From Phycisphaerae bacterium (GTDB lineage: Bacteria > Planctomycetota > Phycisphaerae > UBA1845), in contig JAJDDU010000045.1 of assembly GCA_029260155.1 (NCBI GenBank), forward strand, positions 1-11,006: a stretch of DNA of 11,006 bases, written 5' to 3'. Under the pieces are notes generated by a model, which was given only the letters and a program-made list of their open reading frames with translations, was not told where the DNA came from and did no database searches. The translations under genes and the position numbers were made by a program. Each line of letters begins with the position of its first letter. The stretch's first letter is position 1. Of this stretch, positions 7,109 through 11,006 are shown piece after piece.

Positions 7109-7116
7109 AGGATATC

Positions 7117-7626
7117 ATGACAACGAATCGCGACACGACAGCCGTATTTCCAGGAACCTTTGATCCTGTCACCCTGGGCCATCTGGATCTCATTCGGCGG
7201 GCCGCCAGGCTGTTTAACAGCGTCGTGGTCGGTGTCGGGAAGAACCCGGAAAAAAGCGAGATGTTCGGCCCCGAAGAGCGCGTCGAGATGATCGCGGAAC
7301 ACGTGACCGACATGGGCAACGTGTCGGTCACCAGTTACGACGGGTTGACCATGCGTTTTGTGGAGAAAGTCGGCGGAAACGTCATCGTCCGTGGGATTCG
7401 GGACGGATCCGACCTCCGCGATGAAATCCAGTTCGCCACGGCCAATCTCATCGTCGGGGACGTGGAAACGGTGTTCCTCATGACCACCGAACAGCACGCC
7501 CTGACCTCCAGCACCCTCATCAAGCAGATCGTCGAGCTGGGCGGAGCAGACACCCAGCGCTTGCGGAACCTGATTCCCGCCAGCGTACTCCGGCGACTCG
7601 AAGACAGAACGGCCAGAGAATCCTAA
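7117..7626 (+). CDS. coaD: Pantetheine-phosphate adenylyltransferase (CoaD)
   Basis: 169 residues from the ATG at 7117, which has GGAGG five bases upstream and gives the family's usual length and N-terminus. It transfers AMP from ATP to 4'-phosphopantetheine to give dephospho-CoA, the fourth step of coenzyme A synthesis, in the cytoplasm. Visible motifs: 'FPGTFDPVTLGHLDLI' (11-26) with the nucleotidyltransferase T/HxGH signature T19-L20-G21-H22; K42 in 'GKNPEKSEMF' matching the substrate-binding lysine; 'VRGIRDGSDLRDEIQFATAN' (91-110) with R92 and the ATP-loop region; and 'LTSSTLIKQI' (129-138), the family's [I/T]SSxLVK segment. A longer reading from a TTG at 7078 would start inside the inverted repeat and lacks support. 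It follows the metallopeptidase by 102 bp but is functionally unrelated, so it is probably transcribed separately. Confidence 0.96.
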   Translation: MTTNRDTTAVFPGTFDPVTLGHLDLIRRAARLFNSVVVGVGKNPEKSEMFGPEERVEMIAEHVTDMGNVSVTSYDGLTMRFVEKVGGNVIVRGIRDGSDLRDEIQFATANLIVGDVETVFLMTTEQHALTSSTLIKQIVELGGADTQRLRNLIPASVLRRLEDRTARES

Positions 7627-7651
7627 TCGCGCCATTCGCCCCGAGCATACT

Positions 7652-7680
7652 TTGACCCAGTTTCAGTGGAGGGGTAAGAT
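7652..7680 (+). promoter_or_regulatory. Sigma-70-type promoter for tatA
   Basis: TTGACC (7652-7657, 5/6) and TAAGAT (7675-7680, 4/6) are separated by exactly 17 bases. The expected transcription start is near 7687, about 65 bases before the tatA ATG. The position, right after the coaD stop, fits independent transcription of tatA. Confidence 0.6.
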
Positions 7681-7751
7681 AAGGTAGGTCGACATTGCGG
7701 ACAGGGGTCCGGACTGCGTCGATCCCGAAAGCGACGATGGAGTGGACAGCC

Positions 7752-8054
7752 ATGCAACCGCACATCCTGGCCTTGGGAATGCCCGGCACGCTCGAGATGA
7801 TCGTGATCGGAGCAGTCGGACTGCTGATCTTCGGTAGGCGCTTACCCGACATCGCCCGCTCTATGGGCAAGAGCATCGTCGAGTTCAAGAAGGGCTTGCG
7901 CGACGTCAAGGACGAGCTGAGCCTTCCCGGCGGTGGCACGCCGCCCTCGTTGCCACCAAGCCCCACACACTCTTCGACCGACGCTGATGCTCCGCCATCG
8001 GACACTGAGGCGCAGTCACCCACCGGCAACCCAACACAGCAAGGGTCAAAGTAG
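7752..8054 (+). CDS. tatA: Twin-arginine translocase subunit TatA/TatE family
   Basis: 100 residues from the ATG at 7752, which has GGAG (7739-7742) nine bases upstream. An ATG at 7737 would add five residues and lacks a binding site. The protein has the family plan: a short outer N-terminus, one membrane helix (about 11-27, 'GTLEMIVIGAVGLLIF'), the hinge F27-G28, then an amphipathic helix with 'RRLPDIARSMGKSIVEFKKGL' split around L31-P32 and F45-K46-K47-G48-L49. A flexible Pro/Ser/Thr/Asp tail (61-100) follows. TatA oligomers form the pathway by which TatC-bound, folded proteins with RR signal peptides cross the inner membrane. No tatC or tatB is visible nearby. TatB cannot be fully excluded, but the FKKGL ending and short length favour TatA. 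Confidence 0.92.
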   Translation: MQPHILALGMPGTLEMIVIGAVGLLIFGRRLPDIARSMGKSIVEFKKGLRDVKDELSLPGGGTPPSLPPSPTHSSTDADAPPSDTEAQSPTGNPTQQGSK

Positions 8055-8081
8055 TTCACGGCCTTAGAGGTACGTTTGGCA

Positions 8082-8095
8082 GGGGAACATTCCCC
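8082..8095. terminator. Possible bidirectional hairpin between convergent genes
   Basis: GGGGAA-CA-TTCCCC is a perfect palindromic stem (a realistic loop of four bases, ACAT) in the 74-bp gap between the convergent tatA and Minf_1886-family genes. A C-run follows it on the plus strand rather than T, so termination strength is doubtful. Confidence 0.35.
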
Positions 8096-8128
8096 CCCGC
8101 TACCCATCAAGCACCGCCGGACGCAGGT

Positions 8129-8662
8129 CTAGTCCGACGAATCGCCGATCTGAAATGATTTCCTGAAGGCGTGATCGAAGTCGTACACCGCGACAAAGTC
8201 GGCCATCGTGTCGTGCGACTCCTTCTGCATGAACTCGTGATCAACCAGAGCGAACACGATTCTGCCGAAGTCCTCAGTGGTCTTGATGTTCCACCTGCCC
8301 AAGACCAGCTTGGCCAACAGGCCCCACCGCCGGCGCGCGTATTCTCGGAACGCCCAACAGAGCTCTTCACCGCTGACGTTTCGATTGAGACTCTCGGACC
8401 CGCCCGCCTGCTTCACCGCAGCAGCCACCATCGGGTCGAGTGATCCGTTTTCCATCCGCTCCATGACTTCGACCAAGTCGATCGACTCATTCGACATGTA
8501 CTGTGCAACGAGAAACTGCGGCGGGGTCATGGGCCCGTGCGTCTCGCGCGCGGAATACTCAAGCCCGTCGCGGACAAAGTGAAACGCTGCCTCGGGATAG
8601 ACGCCAACCGCGTTGGCGACGTCCAAGAGCGTGGTAGGTCTATTTCCTGTCTTGCGGGCCAC
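8129..8662 (-). CDS. Minf_1886 family protein (conserved Planctomycetes/Verrucomicrobia protein of unknown function)
   Basis: 177 residues from a GTG at 8662. Features recognised from the family: an N-terminal 'YPEAAFHFVRDGLEYSA', then the conserved core 'SGEELCWAFREYARRRWGLLAKLVL' with 'GRWNIKTTEDFGRIVFALV' and a C-terminal 'DFVAVYDFDHAFRKSF'. No signal peptide or membrane helix is seen, so it is probably cytoplasmic. Its function is not known to me. The GTG start is chosen because the conserved N-terminal block needs residues well before the first internal ATG (M45); the nearest purine-rich site, AGGGAA, is rather far upstream (about 10 bases), so the exact start is uncertain. An insert at ~45-85 ('MTPPQF...MVAAAVKQAGG') looks longer than I expect for the family. 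It lies 33 bp downstream of the RicT-family gene on the same strand, probably in one transcript. Confidence 0.8.
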   Translation of the reverse strand: MARKTGNRPTTLLDVANAVGVYPEAAFHFVRDGLEYSARETHGPMTPPQFLVAQYMSNESIDLVEVMERMENGSLDPMVAAAVKQAGGSESLNRNVSGEELCWAFREYARRRWGLLAKLVLGRWNIKTTEDFGRIVFALVDHEFMQKESHDTMADFVAVYDFDHAFRKSFQIGDSSD

Positions 8663-8695
8663 TTCTATTCGTTCCCTGCCGTTATCGCCAGCATT

Positions 8696-10018
8696 CTACG
8701 AGTTTCCAGCTGCCTTGTCACCGCCGCCGTCGCCTTCCGCAGGTCGCCTGCGACGACGACGCGGCCGCCCGCGACGTTTTTTGGCCACGTTGCCATCCGC
8801 CTCGGGACGTTCAGCTCCTTCTGACGGGGCTGCTGCCGGCCCCCGAGGCCGTGACCCCGAACCCGCCCCCGGACCCCTGCGGCCCGGTTTGCGACGTTGG
8901 TCTACCTCCGATTTCGGCTGGGAACCGCCCGAATCTTGAGTGATCGCCGGTTTCGGCCGCGCGGCCGCCGCCCTGGGCGGCCTGGAAGGGCGACCACGAC
9001 GCGGCTCAACCGGCGGGGGCGGGCGAGTCGCGCTCTCCGGAAACTCCTTCAGCCGGCGCTCAAGTATGTCCTCGACCACCACAGTCACCGCACCTTCGCC
9101 GCTGGTGAGGGCAATCTGCACCAATTGAGTCAGAACCTGCCGGTCAATGACCGTTCCAAACCCATGCGCCGTCGACAGCTTCTCGCCCTTCTTGGGCAGA
9201 GCAGCATCCAGCGACTCGTACGACTCGTGCTCGTAACGCAAGCAGCACTTCAGTCGCCCGCACCGGCCGGATACCTTCGACGGATCCAGCGTTGCACGCT
9301 GCAGCTTGGCCATACGCATCGAAACAGGCTTGAGCGCCTTAAGAAACACCTTGCAACAAACCTCTCGACCGCAAGTTTCAAAATCTGCTGAGAGACGCGC
9401 CTCGTCGCGCGCGCCAACCTGGTGCATTTGTATGCGTGTCTGAAACTCGTGAGAAAGATCCTTCACCAAGTTGCGAAAATCCACGCGTCCCTCGGCCATG
9501 AAGTAGAACACCGAACGCTCGCCGCCAAGCAGGTTTTCGCACTCGACGATCTTCATTCGATCCCGCCCAAGCCGTTGCAACGCGTGTTTCTGCGCAGCCC
9601 GAGTCATCTCACGACTTCGGTCCCGCAGCCTCACATCCTCGCAAAGGTCGGCCGGCGTCGCTTCGCGGAGAATACGACCGCTGTCCAAGCGGTACGAATC
9701 CGCACCGCTGTTGCGAATGTACTCCTTGAGTTGCGCTCGCGAGACATGCTTGTCGCAGCCATTGCAACTGAGCGAAACCTGCTCGCCAAGCTCGACCCCA
9801 CGAACGGTCTGCACAACAACTTTGGCACCGCAAGTGAACTTCATTCCCGGAGGATGCGAAAACTCCCCGACGTGCTTCATATAGCCGTAGCGAACTGCCG
9901 TCGTGTGGTAGACCTTCTCAAGCCCGTTTCCACACCGGACGTCTTCGGTCTCGCCCGACTCGGACGCGCCACCGCCCGGCTCAGCATCGCCGTCACTGTA
10001 GAGTCTGAGTGAAACCAT
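8696..10018 (-). CDS. ricT: PSP1-domain protein, RicT/YaaT-like, with basic AT-hook-like C-terminal tail
   Basis: 440 residues. The PSP1 core spans about 35-325. It carries the signature 'ETCGREVCCKVFLKALKPVS' and, 37 residues on, 'VSGRCGRLKCCLRYEHESY': cysteines C216, C221, C222, C253, C258 and C259 in the spacing of RicT, where they hold iron-sulfur clusters. In Bacillus, RicT works with RicA and RicF to adapt RNase Y for mRNA maturation and affects competence, sporulation and biofilm; no RicA or RicF is visible here. Extra N-terminal cysteines include C85-x-x-C88. Residues ~331-440 are a disordered Pro/Arg/Gly-rich tail with two AT-hook-like cores, 'PRRGRPSRP' (339-347) and 'KKRRGRPRRRRRRP' (413-426), which suggests nucleic-acid binding. 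The ATG at 10018 lacks a clear Shine-Dalgarno site. It lies 60 bp downstream of trxA and 33 bp upstream of the Minf_1886-family gene. Confidence 0.88.
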   Translation of the reverse strand: MVSLRLYSDGDAEPGGGASESGETEDVRCGNGLEKVYHTTAVRYGYMKHVGEFSHPPGMKFTCGAKVVVQTVRGVELGEQVSLSCNGCDKHVSRAQLKEYIRNSGADSYRLDSGRILREATPADLCEDVRLRDRSREMTRAAQKHALQRLGRDRMKIVECENLLGGERSVFYFMAEGRVDFRNLVKDLSHEFQTRIQMHQVGARDEARLSADFETCGREVCCKVFLKALKPVSMRMAKLQRATLDPSKVSGRCGRLKCCLRYEHESYESLDAALPKKGEKLSTAHGFGTVIDRQVLTQLVQIALTSGEGAVTVVVEDILERRLKEFPESATRPPPPVEPRRGRPSRPPRAAAARPKPAITQDSGGSQPKSEVDQRRKPGRRGPGAGSGSRPRGPAAAPSEGAERPEADGNVAKKRRGRPRRRRRRPAEGDGGGDKAAGNS

Positions 10019-10036
10019 TTGGAGTATCGTCCCAAG

Positions 10037-10070
10037 CCGCGGGATTCAGTCCGCGCGGACAAAACCCGCG
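10037..10070 (-). repeat. Nested inverted repeats between trxA and the RicT gene
   Basis: Outer arms CGCGGG (10038-10043) and CCCGCG (10065-10070) enclose a perfect 12-base palindrome, GTCCGCGCGGAC (10049-10060). In RNA this gives an outer 6-bp stem, a 5/4-base internal loop and an inner 4-bp stem with a GCGC loop. It lies 19 bases before the RicT-family ATG and nine bases after the trxA stop, so it could be a partial terminator, a processing site or a translation control element. Confidence 0.5.
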
Positions 10071-10078
10071 AGCGCGCG

Positions 10079-10417
10079 CTACGCCGACGCGGTGGCCCCG
10101 TCCAAGGCTGCCGCGAACTCCTGCTTGGGACGCAGGCCATGGAACTCCTGAGTGACTTCGCCACCCTGGAACAAGAAGACCGTCGGAATCGTGCTGATCG
10201 AATAACGCGTGGCTATGTCGCGACTCGTATCGACGTCGACTTTTCCGATCTTGGCCTTCCCGGCGTACTCGTCCGCCAACTCGTCGATGAACGGACCAAG
10301 CGCCTTGCAAGGACCGCACCACTCTGCCCAGAAGTCCACCAAAACAGGCATGTCCGACTTGAGAACCTCGTCGTCGAAATTCGTGTCGGTGAATTGAAGA
10401 GTATTGGCTCCAGCCAT
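10079..10417 (-). CDS. trxA: Thioredoxin
   Basis: 112 residues, the normal size of a single thioredoxin fold with no signal peptide, so cytoplasmic. The active site W33-C34-G35-P36-C37-K38 sits in 'FWAEWCGPCKALGPF', with the cis-proline P78 in 'STIPTVFLF' and the buried aspartate D28 in 'PVLVDFW'. It reduces protein disulfides using electrons from thioredoxin reductase, serving for example ribonucleotide reductase and peroxiredoxins. The ATG at 10417 is supported by AAGGAG five bases upstream. It has its own promoter and a palindrome at the expected transcription start. It is the likely first gene of a minus-strand transcript that continues into the RicT-family and Minf_1886-family genes. Confidence 0.97.
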   Translation of the reverse strand: MAGANTLQFTDTNFDDEVLKSDMPVLVDFWAEWCGPCKALGPFIDELADEYAGKAKIGKVDVDTSRDIATRYSISTIPTVFLFQGGEVTQEFHGLRPKQEFAAALDGATASA

Positions 10418-10437
10418 GATCGCTCCTTCGTGTTAAC

Positions 10438-10453
10438 GCACTGTGAACAGTGC
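10438..10453 (-). promoter_or_regulatory. Operator-like palindrome at the trxA transcription start
   Basis: GCACTGT-GA-ACAGTGC is a perfect 16-base palindrome with a 2-base centre, four bases downstream of the -10 box. It covers the expected +1 region and ends 20 bases before the ATG. The 2-base centre makes it a better DNA operator than an RNA hairpin. The regulator is unknown. Confidence 0.5.
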
Positions 10454-10457
10454 AACG

Positions 10458-10486
10458 AGTCTACGATCATCCGGCAACTACGTCAA
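10458..10486 (-). promoter_or_regulatory. Sigma-70-type promoter for trxA
   Basis: On the minus strand TTGACG (10486-10481, 5/6) and TAGACT (10463-10458, 4/6) are exactly 17 bases apart. The start point should fall near 10451, giving a leader of about 34 bases with the AAGGAG site in it. Confidence 0.6.
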
Positions 10487-10506
10487 TATGAGAGCCCGCC
10501 AGCAGG

Positions 10507-11006
10507 TCAGTGCCCGCGCCCGCCGCCAGGGCCTCCCCGCCCCCCTCTCGGCATCTCGATGCCGCGCTGCGTCATGCGATCGCGCATCGCCGACCGGTAC
10601 GCCGACCGCCGGGCCTGAGCGTCCGGGCTCCGGGATTCAGAGCGGGTTTTCCGTTCTACCCGTGTACTCGACCGCCGCCCACGCCCGCGTCCATCGCGTT
10701 TGTCGGCTTCCGGTTCCCCGTTCGCTTCGCGCTCCCGCCGGCGCGCCTCACGCTCCTTCATTCGCGATTCCATGCCCGCCAGCATCTCGTCGATATGCCT
10801 GTCCAACACGGCCTGCTGCTCGTCACCGGATGCGGCGAGGTACTCATCTACACGCTCCTGCGATTCCTGCCTTCGGGCCGTGCGAAAGTTCCCCCGCAGC
10901 TCACGGCGCTGTTCGTCGGTGAAATCCTCCCGACCCATCGCGGCGCGGAGCTGTCCCCGGTCAGTCTCCCCTGACCTAATCGCTTCAACCGACAGCTCCT
11001 GCGGGA
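10507..11006 (-). CDS. Arg/Glu-rich helical protein with RGG-like C-terminus, function unknown (5' truncated by window edge)
   Basis: The frame is open from the right window edge to a TGA at 10509-10507, 166 visible codons. An ATG at 10938 exists, but the frame continues upstream in the same charged helical style ('GETDRGQLRAAMGREDF') and no Shine-Dalgarno site precedes it, so the true start probably lies outside. The body is strongly charged and probably helical: 'DEQRRELRGNFRTARRQ', 'ERVDEYLAASGDEQQAVLDR', 'HIDEMLAGMESRMKEREARR'. I have an impression of similar planctomycete proteins in which such a segment ('eRvdeyl.l...q..vLdrqIDem') follows an N-terminal membrane helix, but I cannot name a characterised family. 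The end is Gly/Arg-rich ('RGGRGGPGGGRGH'), as in RNA-binding RGG tails. It lies 89 bp upstream of trxA, which has its own promoter. Confidence 0.65.
   Translation of the reverse strand, partial: PQELSVEAIRSGETDRGQLRAAMGREDFTDEQRRELRGNFRTARRQESQERVDEYLAASGDEQQAVLDRHIDEMLAGMESRMKEREARRREREANGEPEADKRDGRGRGRRSSTRVERKTRSESRSPDAQARRSAYRSAMRDRMTQRGIEMPRGGRGGPGGGRGH

Noticed and set aside
7078..7626. Longer CoaD from a TTG at 7078
   Set aside because: It would start inside the inverted repeat and add 13 residues absent from the family. The ATG at 7117 has GGAGG at five bases.
8613..10012. Plus-strand frames opposite the RicT gene (for example 9422-10012)
   Set aside because: They are shadows of a minus-strand gene with a clear conserved cysteine signature and show no protein family features.
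10438..10453. LexA/SOS box at the trxA promoter
   Set aside because: It contains CTGT and ACAG but with only 2 bases between them instead of the 8 of the enterobacterial box, and it does not fit the Gram-positive GAAC-N4-GTTC form.
10507..10938. ATG at 10938 as the true start of the right-edge gene
   Set aside because: No Shine-Dalgarno site precedes it and the frame stays open to the window edge with the same composition, so the gene is more likely truncated.
1..11006. CRISPR array, transposon ends, phage genes, tRNA or rRNA
   Set aside because: Read through on both strands; no regularly spaced repeats, transposase, integrase or RNA gene signature was seen.

Overview
The window looks like chromosomal DNA of a high-GC planctomycete. 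Four things point there. One gene matches the Minf_1886 family, which is largely restricted to Planctomycetes and Verrucomicrobia. An ECF sigma factor is overlapped by a one-pass membrane protein of the zinc-finger-less anti-sigma type that is common in this phylum. A very large secreted protein ends in two dockerin-like calcium loops. The right-edge gene is an Arg/Glu-rich helical protein of planctomycete style. I see no phage, insertion sequence, CRISPR array, rRNA or tRNA. This reads as core genome plus one accessory secreted enzyme. Family names come from recognising motifs, not from a database search.

Layout from left to right. (1) Positions 1-488 hold the C-terminal part of a 3-hydroxyisobutyrate dehydrogenase-family oxidoreductase on the plus strand. 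(2) A convergent minus-strand pair follows: an ECF sigma factor (1347-1964) and its membrane partner (562-1350), overlapping by four bases (ATGA). (3) Divergent from the sigma gene is a secreted protein with a cyclophilin domain fused to an FKBP domain (2177-3298). (4) A 428-bp non-coding stretch with inverted repeats leads to a 1095-residue secreted zinc metallopeptidase with C-terminal adhesion-type domains and a dockerin-like module (3727-7014). (5) coaD (7117-7626) has an 18-bp hairpin running into its ribosome binding site. (6) A tatA-type gene (7752-8054) has a good sigma-70-type promoter. (7) A minus-strand group fills the right end: an edge-truncated Arg-rich protein (10507-11006), thioredoxin (10079-10417), a PSP1/RicT-family protein with an AT-hook-like tail (8696-10018) and the Minf_1886-family gene (8129-8662).

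How the genes may work together. Much of the window concerns the envelope or export: a Tat component, a secreted dual prolyl isomerase, a secreted protease, and a sigma/transmembrane regulator pair next to the isomerase. That arrangement resembles envelope-stress control in other bacteria, but the link is inference. No single undescribed system stands out. The most checkable oddities are the dual immunophilin, the coaD hairpin, the RicT tail, the operator-like palindrome at the thioredoxin promoter, and the nested repeats before the RicT gene.
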